This document shows, piece by piece, positions 16,700 to 24,328 of a stretch of 27,097 nt of DNA. The stretch is from contig DLME01000144.1 of NCBI GenBank assembly GCA_002479215.1, positions 1-27,097 of the forward strand. Reading direction: 5' to 3'. The first letter of the stretch is position 1; every line of letters begins with the position of its first letter. The DNA is from Syntrophaceae bacterium UBA7544 (GTDB lineage: Bacteria > Desulfobacterota > Syntrophia > Syntrophales > Smithellaceae). The translations under genes and the position numbers were made by a program. The notes under the pieces were generated by a model. The model saw only the letters and a list, made by a program, of their open reading frames with translations. It searched no databases and was not told where the DNA came from.

Positions 16700-16708
16700 A
16701 CAATTCCC
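16683..16708 (-). repeat. Right terminal inverted repeat of the IS1595-family element
   Basis: Read on the minus strand it starts GGGAATTGTTCACCTGACAA. It overlaps the last codons of the transposase gene and is followed by the target duplication AAAATAAA (16709-16716). Confidence 0.9.
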
Positions 16709-16768
16709 AAAATAAATATATTCCCATGCTGGAAGTTGCATATGGTAGAAGAATAGCCAGTACTGATA

Positions 16769-16831
16769 ACTTCCTGTAATTCTTATTTCTCCATTTTATT
16801 GTTTTATGCTACATTACAAATCGTAATTGTT
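16769..16831 (+). repeat. 63-bp cassette-boundary element, copy 1
   Basis: First of five copies. It begins ACTTCCTGTAATTC and, exactly 37 bases after its first base, continues ATGCTACATTACAAATCGTA. Position-by-position comparison with copy 4 gives 46 of 63 identical. TGTAAT near the 5' end can pair with ATTACA in the second half, closing a hairpin over an AT-rich loop. It lies between the transposon and the nuclease gene. Confidence 0.75.
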
Positions 16832-16939
16832 GTTATATGATCCGTTTGAAGAGTATTATACTGCAAAATTCACGGTGTTTAGTTTATTATACAAGATATA
16901 TAAACATTGTTGGGCAGCGAAGCAAACATCTGGAGTTTT

Positions 16940-18676
16940 ATGAGTGCTGCACGTGATCTATTCCTAGAAGTCAGTCGGACACTGGCGCCTCCGGGTAATG
17001 AAGTCGCCTACGAGAAGTTATACCAAGCTGCGGAACTCTGGCGTAGAGACGGCCAACACTTTAGCGCGGGCGTAGCAATGTCATGTGCCATAGATGCTGC
17101 TTGGGGAAACCCTGATCATATGCTCAAGGCACAGCATGCCGGGTTGCTCGATTTCGAGCAGGTTATTTCAGAACAATCTCCTGACTCCCCAGTATCTCTT
17201 GCTGCGCTCTATAAACTAAAACAATTATTAGCTCGTTCTTTGTGGCTATTCAAGGTCGACTGCGAGGCAATTCAAACGCGGATTCGCGAGATAAACTCCG
17301 AGCTCGCCCAGCGCTTATTGAAGCACTTTGGAAACTCTGAACATGCGAGCAATTATCTCGTGCGGGGAATCGTCATTGTCACTGACCTTGACGGAAAATG
17401 GGATGTGCAATTCCCTGCTTATGAAGTTCCGATGGACGTCGAGCAGCGTGGGCAGGAATTGATCTTAAACATTCCTTCCGCTTTCCACCTTTTTACTTTC
17501 GATGGCGACTGGCAAGGGGCGCACAAAATTGTGCTGGAGCATGCTATCGATTTCACTACGCCTGGCCTGAAGGGCTGGCTGGCAGTCACGCTGGCCCATG
17601 TGGAGAAAGCCAAGGCAGTAGCTTGGTTCGACAAAGCAGCAGACGCTTTCGCTGCTGATACCCTTCCAGTTGCCTTAGAAGAGAAGGGCGGACATTAGTC
17701 GGGTATCAATCAGCAACTGTGGGCAAAATACTTTCGTGCCAGAGCTCGACTGGCCGAATCGATCCGAACTCCAGCGAAGGCAAAAGAGCTTCTTGCTAAG
17801 GCAGCAGAATCCCTAGTGGGTACGGAGTCGGGGTGGCACAGCGGCGAAGTGGCACGGTTTCGTGTGCTCGTGAACGTTTTGTCAAAACTCGTCTCGGATC
17901 CACAAACATTCAGCCCCGAAGATGCGCGTCGCGAATATCAAGTCGAGATCCGTATGTCCGTAGAGACCGAATATGATCGTCTAGCGCTGACGTTCATCTC
18001 TGAAGCAGCAGGTGCCTTCAGAGGTTTCGAAAGCGATCCGGCCAGCGAGCTAACCCGAAATCGACTTGCTCTTGCCCTTGATATGCTTGCTAAGATCCCC
18101 ATCATAGGTCCGGACGTCACCGAGGCTATGCGTCCGGAGATCGGAAAGAGCGCTCTTACTGCCATGCTCGGGCCCGTTCGGACATGGATGCACCGTGCGT
18201 TCGAGGGCATAACAAAGGAATCGGTACTTAGGACGGTATTGCTGCGTGTGCTGCAAGCTGGGCTACCCCTTTACGCGCAGGTTCGTCATGGGCCTATTGA
18301 GTACGGCAAGGACATTGCTGCACTACTTCATATCGATGGGGTTGTCGTCCTGCGTCACTATCAAGTCAAGTGTGGAGACATAGACAAAAACAAATGGCGA
18401 GAGAGTAAAGACGAGTTGGAGGAGATCTTCTTGGTTCCACTAACTACGTTTCAACTGCCTGTAGTTCCAGACTATATCGAAGGTGTACTTGTAACCAATG
18501 GACATGCGAATCCATACGTCGAGCCGGTCATGGATGCCTGGTTTCAGGCACAGCGTGAAAAGCAAGGGAGACTGGTGAAATTTATGCACCTCGATGCACT
18601 GGTCGACTGGATCGTGGAGCATCGACTCGTAAATGAGTTGAGAGCTGCCTTGCAAGAACAAGGGATCGACGCTTAG
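16940..18676 (+). pseudogene. Helical-repeat + PD-(D/E)XK nuclease-like gene interrupted by an in-frame TAG
   Basis: One open frame of 579 codons, broken only by TAG at codon 253 (17696-17698). The start ATG 16940 has GGAG 4 bases upstream; an in-frame TTG at 16907 is less likely. Part 1 (252 residues) is helical and TPR-like (YEKLYQAAELWRRDGQHFSA). After the stop the reading frame continues with coding character. The C-terminal part has IEYGKDIAALLHIDG and YQVKCGDI: D458 and Q475-x-K477 fit the D...QxK active site of Mrr-like restriction nucleases. GC content is above that of the core genes. It could be an amber-inactivated defence nuclease, two separate polypeptides, or readthrough. The second part's first usable start is GTG 17816 without a ribosome site. 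Confidence 0.7.
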
Positions 18677-18743
18677 TCGCCGCCCAATGTACTGTAGGAC
18701 GAAGTTATCTTGACAGCAGGTGTAAAGATGGATTGTAAATCAT

Positions 18744-18806
18744 ACTTCCTGAAAGAAACAGATCCTCATCCTTGTCGAGTATGCAGGACTTCAATCCGTA
18801 ATAAAC
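18744..18806 (+). repeat. 63-bp cassette-boundary element, copy 2 (most diverged)
   Basis: Begins ACTTCCTGAAAG and has ATGCAGGACTTCAATCCGTA exactly 37 bases after its first base, the same layout as the other copies. By eye 33 of 63 positions match copy 4, with the matches concentrated in the two ends. Relative to copies 1 and 4 the pairing bases change together: TGTA/TACA becomes TGAA/TTCA. It starts 68 bp after the nuclease gene stop. Confidence 0.6.
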
Positions 18807-18867
18807 ACAATTCACTCTCGACGATATACATCGGCACGGTACATTACATTTTGAGGTCAAGATTTCC

Positions 18868-18896
18868 TTGACATTCAAGGCCGCGTTTCTTATACG
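18868..18896 (+). promoter_or_regulatory. Likely sigma-70 promoter of the PAS gene
   Basis: TTGACA (18868-18873), 17-bp spacer, TATACG (18891-18896): a consensus -35 with a 4-of-6 -10. The PAS gene ATG lies 37 bp downstream with its own ribosome site. It suggests that this cassette gene has its own promoter. Confidence 0.6.
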
Positions 18897-18932
18897 CTAG
18901 ACCATGAACGTGAACTATCAAGGGGAAAATCG

Positions 18933-19331
18933 ATGCAGAACACATCAAATAAATCAGACCCCGATGCCAATCTGGATCTAATAAAAGCGTTTCATATGAT
19001 GTGGGATGCTTTCCCTTTCGTGGTTATGCTGCTTAAGAAGGATCGTTCCATCATCGCAGTCAACAAGCTGGCACGCGACCTGGGCATCCAACCCGGAATG
19101 AAATGCTATGAATTGACAGGCTTGAATGAATCCCATAAAACATGCCTGGCAAATGCGGCATTGGCAGAAGGGATCACCAAGCGCTCAGTGGCCTATTTTG
19201 AACCATTCAAGCAGGTGCTTGATACATACTGGATTCCGGTTTCTGGCGAAAAAGACATCTATATACATTTCAATATAGATATTACTCAATACGCAAAGCC
19301 GGAGTTGTTTCCATCTTCCATCTCAAAATAG
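18933..19331 (+). CDS. Small stand-alone PAS-domain protein
   Basis: A 132-residue protein that is mostly one PAS-like domain: MMWDAFPFVVMLLKKDRSII is followed by AVNKLARDLGIQPGMKCYEL, with a second cysteine in HKTCLANAALAEG. The AVN-x-A-x-x-L pattern and GMKCYEL match PAS sensor domains that use a Cys pair in some anaerobes. The tail VSGEKDIYIHFNIDITQY looks like the last PAS strands. No output domain (kinase, cyclase, HTH) is attached, so it would act through a partner or as a ligand sink. AGGGGAAA sits before the ATG 18933. Signal peptide and membrane helices are absent. Confidence 0.65.
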   Translation: MQNTSNKSDPDANLDLIKAFHMMWDAFPFVVMLLKKDRSIIAVNKLARDLGIQPGMKCYELTGLNESHKTCLANAALAEGITKRSVAYFEPFKQVLDTYWIPVSGEKDIYIHFNIDITQYAKPELFPSSISK

Positions 19332-19359
19332 GCCTCAGTTTATCAATCATGGTGTAAAC

Positions 19360-19375
19360 AGGGACAGCTGTCCCT
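19360..19375. repeat. 16-bp perfect palindrome (REP-like)
   Basis: AGGGACAGCTGTCCCT is a perfect inverted repeat with no loop. No T-run follows, so it is not an intrinsic terminator. Short GGGACAG palindromes of this type are seen around REP-associated transposase remnants, or it could be an operator. The gap 19332-19671 otherwise holds cassette-boundary copy 3 and a weak TTGACA at 19392-19397. Confidence 0.55.
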
Positions 19376-19558
19376 AAATAAGCTAAAATTATTGACATCA
19401 CCTATTCAAAATGATAATAAACGCTATGTTTAAAGACAATTTATTAAGATAATTTTTGGTTTCAACCGCAGGCGACATAGCCGTTACCCTCTTTCAATTC
19501 ATAATCCACGCTTATTATAACTGCCCACTTCTGAACAGTTGTGTTTTCAACAAGCACT

Positions 19559-19621
19559 TCTTCCTGTAAGTCTCAATTTTATATTTGGGCATTTTATGGT
19601 AGGTTTCAACCTGAAATCCTC
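19559..19621 (+). repeat. 63-bp cassette-boundary element, copy 3
   Basis: Begins TCTTCCTGTAAGTCTCAATT and has ATGGTAGGTTTCAACCTGAA exactly 37 bases after its first base. 45 of 63 positions equal copy 4. The second half holds a small hairpin, TTTCA-ACC-TGAAA, where copy 4 has GATTACA-ACC-TGTAATC, a change that keeps pairing. It lies 228 bp after the PAS gene and 51 bp before the DapF-like gene. Confidence 0.75.
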
Positions 19622-19671
19622 AGCGTTAAAAATATAAAAACTGATCCATGTAAACGGATTTGGAATCAAAA

Positions 19672-20517
19672 ATGAAATATACAAAATATCATGCCATCGG
19701 TAACGATTACATTGTGATTCGTCCGGCCGATGTAAAGGGTGAACTTGATCCTGATGCCATCCGCCTGATCTGCCATAGAAACTATGGTGTTGGATCGGAC
19801 GGGATTCTTATTGGCCCTTTGGACAGTGAGTCATGTGAATTCGGACTTAGGATTCTCAATCCCGACGGTAGTGAGGCGGAAAAAAGCGGGAACGGACTTC
19901 GAATCTTCGCACGTTTCCTTTGGGATGAGCATCTCGTTGATAATGGGTGCTTCACTATAGAAACCATTGGAGGTCCTGTGTCATGTGTGGTCAGTGATGA
20001 TGGTAGAAGTGTGAAGGTCGAAATGGGTGAAGTTAGTTTTGATAGTTCGAAGATCCCTGTTGTCGGCGACCATCGTGAAGTCTTGAAAGAGACCATAGAG
20101 GTTGACGATCAAATCTTGACGTTCTGCGCGGCCACTATCGGCAACCCGCACTGCGTTGTTCTCTCGGACTCCCCAACGCCTGAAGACGCACGCCGCTTAG
20201 GTCCTCTGCTGGAGGTCGATCCTCGTTTTCCTAATCGGACAAATGTACAGTTCATGAGGGTTGTGGATCGTAACAATATACAGATCGAGATTTGGGAACG
20301 TGGAGCCGGATATACTCTCGCTTCAGGAAGCAGCAGCACTGCTGCTGCCGCGGTTGCTCGCAGACTTGGGCTTTGTGATACAGATATTACTGTTCACATG
20401 CAGGGCGGAGATATTCAGATTAATTTCAGTAAAGGCTTCTTTGCCACCATGACAGGCCCAGTAATGAAGATATGTGATGGTATAATAGCAGATGAGATGT
20501 TCAAGCAGAGCGTCTGA
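19672..20517 (+). CDS. DapF-like protein lacking both catalytic cysteines
   Basis: A 281-residue protein with the diaminopimelate epimerase fold: MKYTKYHAIGNDYIVI, LNPDGSEAEKSGNGLRIFAR, ATIGNPHCVVLSD and WERGAGYTLASGSSS. True DapF needs two cysteines, in GNGxRC and ETLACGTG. Here the first is Ile78 and the second is Ser218, so the two-base epimerisation of LL-diaminopimelate cannot run in the usual way. The fold and substrate-binding residues are otherwise well kept, so it probably binds a related amino acid or does another reaction. I prefer ATG 19672 to TTG 19660. It stands alone between two 63-bp elements, upstream of the M28 peptidase gene. Confidence 0.8.
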   Translation: MKYTKYHAIGNDYIVIRPADVKGELDPDAIRLICHRNYGVGSDGILIGPLDSESCEFGLRILNPDGSEAEKSGNGLRIFARFLWDEHLVDNGCFTIETIGGPVSCVVSDDGRSVKVEMGEVSFDSSKIPVVGDHREVLKETIEVDDQILTFCAATIGNPHCVVLSDSPTPEDARRLGPLLEVDPRFPNRTNVQFMRVVDRNNIQIEIWERGAGYTLASGSSSTAAAAVARRLGLCDTDITVHMQGGDIQINFSKGFFATMTGPVMKICDGIIADEMFKQSV

Positions 20518-20533
20518 AAAACGGCTGCATCTT

Positions 20534-20596
20534 ACTTCCTGTAATCCTCAATTTCCAAAATTGTAATTATATGCTAGATTACAACCTGTAATCGTT
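20534..20596 (+). repeat. 63-bp cassette-boundary element, copy 4
   Basis: Begins ACTTCCTGTAATCCTCAATT and has ATGCTAGATTACAACCTGTA 37 bases after its first base. It starts 16 bp after the DapF-like stop. Its second half forms a perfect 7-bp hairpin, GATTACA-ACC-TGTAATC, and the first-half TGTAATC could instead pair with GATTACA, giving two exclusive structures. It is used here as the reference copy. Confidence 0.8.
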
Positions 20597-20643
20597 AAAC
20601 AATCCTTCTTAATAAAAATTTGTCCAGCCAAGAGGCGGAAGCA

Positions 20644-23616
20644 ATGACTATCTATCCGAAGGGATCTGATACAAAGTCTTCATCTTTGAATATCAACAAA
20701 AATCGGCTTGGATGGCTGCAACTGCTAGATGGTTATCCATGGTTTTTGGGTAAGGGGCAATATCCCCTACCCGCATACTCGGAATTCATGCCGCCACCGA
20801 GACTGGGTCGCACACCATACGGTGCCATCGATCTGTTGTTATTCTCGGAAGATGACCCATACGGTTGGCATGTCTCTGAAATCGAGGAAGAGTACGAAAT
20901 TAAACCAGGGTTGGAGAATATTGCCCGACAGATCATTGAGCTTCTTGTCAAGTTAGGTGAAGACCAGCCAGCCTATCACATATCCGGTCACAAGGGAATG
21001 AATCTCTTGGGAAATCCTTATTGGCCGCCCGAATTGGCCGCTCGCTCTGGCCATCTTGCTCATGAGCGCTATGTCGTTCTTTTACCTTTGGCTCTTTCCC
21101 GAACGCAGGATGACATGGGCCGAGTGCGTTGGACATTTTTTGGCAGCAGCGAACAAGGACCCGAACGTGGTTTCTGGAAAAGTTTTTATTTAGCTCCTGG
21201 TCAAGAGTTGTCCGAGCAAACATCGCTGGCATTTATTCTGCAATTATTGTCCTCTGTTTATGGAGAAAGCGCCGAAGATGCGGCGCAATTATTCCGTCTT
21301 GGATTTCGTATTTTGCCTTCAGAGCATAATTTAAAGTTTCCTTATTGGGATAAAGACCCTCTTCCCGCGTGGACTCAACCTTATCTTATAAACGATCGCA
21401 CCCCGGTTGAAGATGTCCGATACTTGTTAACTTTCAGACCATTCAGCCGCCTTCCTTATCAGGTACGAGAACGGTACCTACTTGGCAAGCTGAACCTTCT
21501 GCCGTTTCCGGGGAGTCTTGTCCCCTGGGGAATGCCAACGTATCTGCGCCTGCAACAAGAATTACCGATGGCTATCCAAATTGCTTCGCAGAGATGGGTG
21601 GTCCGCCATGACGGGCCGACGGGAATTCGCATTCCGCAATCAGGTTGGCTGAGTGAGCCACATCCTAGCCTCAAGGTATCGCAGGTACAGCAAGAGCTTG
21701 TGCTGGATACCTATCGGCGCACGAACCGTTGGAACCGAGTTCATCGCTATGATGATGCGCTCGCGTTGAATCCTCGTTTGGACAAAGTTGCCAAAGTGCT
21801 TTTCAGTACAGCGCTTGATTCCATCAACCTCTACGACAAACCCCTGGCTAGGAACAGTCAAATATGGACCAAGGAGTTCGATCTGGTTCTAAATGGCCCG
21901 AATGCTACACCGACAGAACTTCGGAAAGCAGAAACAAGTTTAGTTGAAGGTGGACTTTTTGGATATAGATTTCTCTTTCCGGCGATGCGAGTCGGTTTGC
22001 ACGAGGTTTATTGGCATCGGCCACTGGCAGCTTACTGGTCGCCGAAATCGAAACAGGCGGAGTTACTTCCAAACGCACCTCTCGGATACCTGACTGCCTA
22101 TCGAACGGATTTACTTGATCTTACACAACCCATCGAGCTTTGGCCACGCTTGCTCAGACGTGACTTATATCTGTCGGCCTTGCAGAACTTTGACCCGCTT
22201 CACGATCACTATATTCATCAGACTCCGCTCAATATTCTTTCGCTTCTTGATAGCTGGCAACTCGGGAACAAGCAGCCCTTACGGCGCAGTTTTGCTCACC
22301 ATCTGCTCAGAATCGCCAAGCATGAAACACTTGATGAATGGCTGGCCTCGTTGCCGAAACTGACCCGTGATCCCAAGGAAGGCCACCGAATTCAGAGGGA
22401 ATTGGAAAAAATTCTGGAGTCGACGAATGCAGCGAAAGATTTGCCTCAGCCCTTGACCTACAACAAGACTGCAACGCGCACTTTTGAGGAAGCATTCTGG
22501 CACGATATACTGACTCTGTCGCATGGCCACTTTGTTAACAAGGACAATGCCGATTGCGTGCAGGATCAGACCACACAAAGCAAGCTAAGCCATCATCATC
22601 GCGATCTGGAACACTTGGGCGATTATCTTATCACTCGTCATCGCAAGTCCATAGCCGAGGCAGGCATGGATGGTAAAGCCGTGTGCGAAGAGTTACCGTT
22701 TCAATGGAAAACGGATTTCGACTTTTCACTTTTTGGCGGGTGGAAGAACAATCAAGAAGGACACGCCTATGAACGAAATATCCTTGTTGTGATTCCGGGC
22801 AAGGACCGCACTCAGGCGGTGGTCATGGCCGATCACTATGATACGGCTTATATGGAAGACATCTATGATCCTTCACGCGGGGGCTCTGGCGCTCGGTTAG
22901 CCGCTGCCGGAGCAGACGACAACCATTCGGCGACAACCACGCTTTTGCTGGCTGCGCCGATCTTTCTCCAACTAGCAAAGGAAGAACGGCTCGAACGTGA
23001 CATTTGGCTGTTGCACCTCACTGGCGAAGAGTTTCCTTCGGATTGCATGGGAGCGCGCAATTTTTCTCAGGCGTTGGTCGAAAAGACGCTCAGGTTGCGG
23101 CTGGAAGAGAATCAATCGATGGACTTGTCTCAAGTCGAGGTCGTTGGTTTGTACGTGTTGGACATGATAGCGCATAACCGGGACAAAGATCAGAATGTGT
23201 TTCAGATCTCACCTGGCGAAAGCCGCGAGTCGCTTGGCATCGCTTACCAGGCACACATAGCGAACATGATTTGGAATGCCAAAACGAGCGAATGGAATGA
23301 AACTCCGGAGCGTCGCGGTAAGGGACAAGGCCAACGCTGTAAAGATGGTCATACGCTGCCGAACATTGCGCTTCATCCATGTCTGGACGGCGAGGTTCGG
23401 ACTATAGATGATCCGGCCAGTTCGCTCTTTAACACCGATGGCCAGATTTTTTCCGACATAGGCGTGCCTGTTGTATTATTCATGGAAAATTATGATATTA
23501 ACCGGACTGGCTATCATGATACACACGACACGATGGAAAACATTGACTTGGATTATGGTTCGGCAGTGGCTGCAATTGCTATCGAAGCTGTCGCTCGAAT
23601 TGCCACGCAGGAGTAG
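20644..23616 (+). CDS. M28-family zinc metallopeptidase with a large unknown N-terminal region
   Basis: A 990-residue protein from ATG 20644 (GAGG at 20632-20635; a TTG at 20620 is the alternative). The last 280 or so residues are an M28 aminopeptidase-type domain: NILVVIPGKDRTQAVVMADH with H731, AGADDNHSATT with bridging D758/D759, LTGEEFPSD with E795/E796, LDMIAHN with D840 and GYHDTHDTMENI with H958, a full two-zinc set. The first ~700 residues have no motif I recognise, and no signal peptide is seen, so the enzyme is probably cytoplasmic. It is 126 bp after the DapF-like gene and may act on a peptide or amide linked to that protein's substrate; this is inference. Confidence 0.82.
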   Translation: MTIYPKGSDTKSSSLNINKNRLGWLQLLDGYPWFLGKGQYPLPAYSEFMPPPRLGRTPYGAIDLLLFSEDDPYGWHVSEIEEEYEIKPGLENIARQIIELLVKLGEDQPAYHISGHKGMNLLGNPYWPPELAARSGHLAHERYVVLLPLALSRTQDDMGRVRWTFFGSSEQGPERGFWKSFYLAPGQELSEQTSLAFILQLLSSVYGESAEDAAQLFRLGFRILPSEHNLKFPYWDKDPLPAWTQPYLINDRTPVEDVRYLLTFRPFSRLPYQVRERYLLGKLNLLPFPGSLVPWGMPTYLRLQQELPMAIQIASQRWVVRHDGPTGIRIPQSGWLSEPHPSLKVSQVQQELVLDTYRRTNRWNRVHRYDDALALNPRLDKVAKVLFSTALDSINLYDKPLARNSQIWTKEFDLVLNGPNATPTELRKAETSLVEGGLFGYRFLFPAMRVGLHEVYWHRPLAAYWSPKSKQAELLPNAPLGYLTAYRTDLLDLTQPIELWPRLLRRDLYLSALQNFDPLHDHYIHQTPLNILSLLDSWQLGNKQPLRRSFAHHLLRIAKHETLDEWLASLPKLTRDPKEGHRIQRELEKILESTNAAKDLPQPLTYNKTATRTFEEAFWHDILTLSHGHFVNKDNADCVQDQTTQSKLSHHHRDLEHLGDYLITRHRKSIAEAGMDGKAVCEELPFQWKTDFDFSLFGGWKNNQEGHAYERNILVVIPGKDRTQAVVMADHYDTAYMEDIYDPSRGGSGARLAAAGADDNHSATTTLLLAAPIFLQLAKEERLERDIWLLHLTGEEFPSDCMGARNFSQALVEKTLRLRLEENQSMDLSQVEVVGLYVLDMIAHNRDKDQNVFQISPGESRESLGIAYQAHIANMIWNAKTSEWNETPERRGKGQGQRCKDGHTLPNIALHPCLDGEVRTIDDPASSLFNTDGQIFSDIGVPVVLFMENYDINRTGYHDTHDTMENIDLDYGSAVAAIAIEAVARIATQE

Positions 23617-23634
23617 TTGCAATTAGCAGGAACT

Positions 23635-23697
23635 TCTTCCTGAAGTCAATAATATTTCAACCATGATAGGGATGCTACATTTCATCCACTAATTCTC
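23635..23697 (+). repeat. 63-bp cassette-boundary element, copy 5
   Basis: Begins TCTTCCTGAAGTCAATAATA and has ATGCTACATTTCATCCACTA 37 bases after its first base. It matches copy 3 at 34 of 63 positions without gaps, more if one small indel is allowed. It starts 18 bp after the peptidase stop, nearly the same distance as copy 4 after its gene, and is the last copy seen. The next 95 bp are AT-rich with nothing recognisable. Confidence 0.65.
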
Positions 23698-23792
23698 GAG
23701 CCCTATCAAATCAAATTAAAGAATTTAATTTTCGTAGTTTTGTAATGAAAAGTGAGACGAACAATTTATTAATAGTTTTTTTATTTTTTTTC

Positions 23793-23821
23793 TTGACAAG
23801 GTGAATACTTTTCTGTAAAGA
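23793..23821 (+). promoter_or_regulatory. Probable promoter of the Mg2+ operon
   Basis: A perfect TTGACA (23793-23798) follows an AT-rich tract and is 17 bp from TAAAGA (23816-23821), a weak 3-of-6 -10. The position just before the M-box RNA fits a start of the leader transcript near 23828. Confidence 0.5.
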
Positions 23822-23830
23822 CGCTGTCAT

Positions 23831-23990
23831 TCCTCGTTAGCATGAGGCGTTTGCACAAACACAGGCTGCTGCCCGGAAATGTCGAAAGACGCCAATGGGT
23901 AGACCAGGTATTGCCGGCTTAAGGCTTTACCCGAAGTAGCTGGTCACAAAGGATCTACGTTGTGCACTGCCGAAAATCAACGAGAGGGGA
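23831..23990 (+). ncRNA. M-box (ykoK leader) Mg2+ riboswitch
   Basis: The segment carries the M-box core in order: CCTCGTTAGCATGAGGC, then GGCTGCTGCCCGGAAATGTC, GAAAGACGCCAATGGGT, later GTAGCTGG, and the closing CAACGAGAGG that pairs with the first CCTCGTT. These are the conserved P1-P6 elements of the magnesium-sensing RNA that folds when Mg2+ is high and stops expression of Mg2+ uptake genes. It is followed by an intrinsic terminator and then by a transporter operon that fits Mg2+ uptake. End points are approximate. Confidence 0.93.
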
Positions 23991-24013
23991 TTCGAGGCAT
24001 TATGTACATATCG

Positions 24014-24040
24014 GCCATGGGTATCCCCATGGCTTTTTTT
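24014..24040 (+). terminator. Intrinsic terminator, expression platform of the M-box
   Basis: GCCATGGG (24014-24021), loop TATC, CCCATGGC (24026-24033), then seven T (24034-24040). It is a perfect 8-bp stem with a T-run directly downstream of the M-box aptamer, so high Mg2+ should favour termination before the transporter gene. Between it and 24329 no gene is convincing; there is a 22-codon ATG frame at 24080-24148 behind GGTGG, and a small AAGGAA/TTCCTT hairpin at 24283-24299. Confidence 0.88.
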
Positions 24041-24328
24041 ATGCCCAAATTATGAATCAGAAAGGTGGTGGTTTCATACATGGATGGCGATGGCAGTAAT
24101 AGTACTCATAACGGATATTTTATAATTTGCCCGTTCTCTACGAGGTAATCAGCTCTGAGCCCCTTCATCTTTTCCCTTGCTTTAGCTGATCTTCCGACCT
24201 GTTGAGCGGGAGACAACTAGGAGCAGGGATTATCTAAGTCTTCAAAATTTTCCCTGTAAATTTGTCCAGCAGCACTAGACGAAAGGAAGTCTTTTCCTTA
24301 GGATTGGCTACGTAACAGGAGGTTTCTA

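Larger units (their letters stand above)
14662..16708 (+). mobile_element. IS1595-family transposon carrying a passenger gene, with 26-bp TIRs and 8-bp TSD
   Basis: The ends are GGGAATTGTTCAC-T-T-C-ACAAAGCA-GG (14662-14687) and its inverted partner (16708-16683), 23 of 26 bases matching by eye. The flanks are a perfect 8-bp direct duplication, AAAATAAA at 14654-14661 and 16709-16716, which is the target-site duplication size known for IS1595 elements. The element is 2047 bp. It holds a transposase on the plus strand and a passenger membrane-protein gene on the minus strand. Intact ends and duplication point to a recent insertion into the accessory region. Confidence 0.92.

Noticed and set aside
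17696..17698. Pyrrolysine encoded by the TAG in the nuclease-like gene
   Set aside because: No pylT/pylS can be seen here and nuclease proteins are not known pyrrolysine users; a nonsense mutation is the simpler reading, so it is kept only as an alternative.
16900..18690. Classical integron gene cassette, from GTTGGGC at 16909-16915 and GCCCAAT at 18682-18688
   Set aside because: The second string lacks the required AAC end, no matching GTTRRRY follows at attC distance, and there is no integrase in the window. The five 63-bp copies also do not share AAC/GTT cores.
18728..18871. 47-residue ORF with a CxxC
   Set aside because: It overlaps repeat copy 2 and the -35 of the PAS promoter, lacks a good ribosome site and resembles nothing known.
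24080..24148. 22-codon leader peptide after the M-box terminator, with GGTGG upstream
   Set aside because: The M-box and terminator already explain regulation, and a frame this short arises often by chance.
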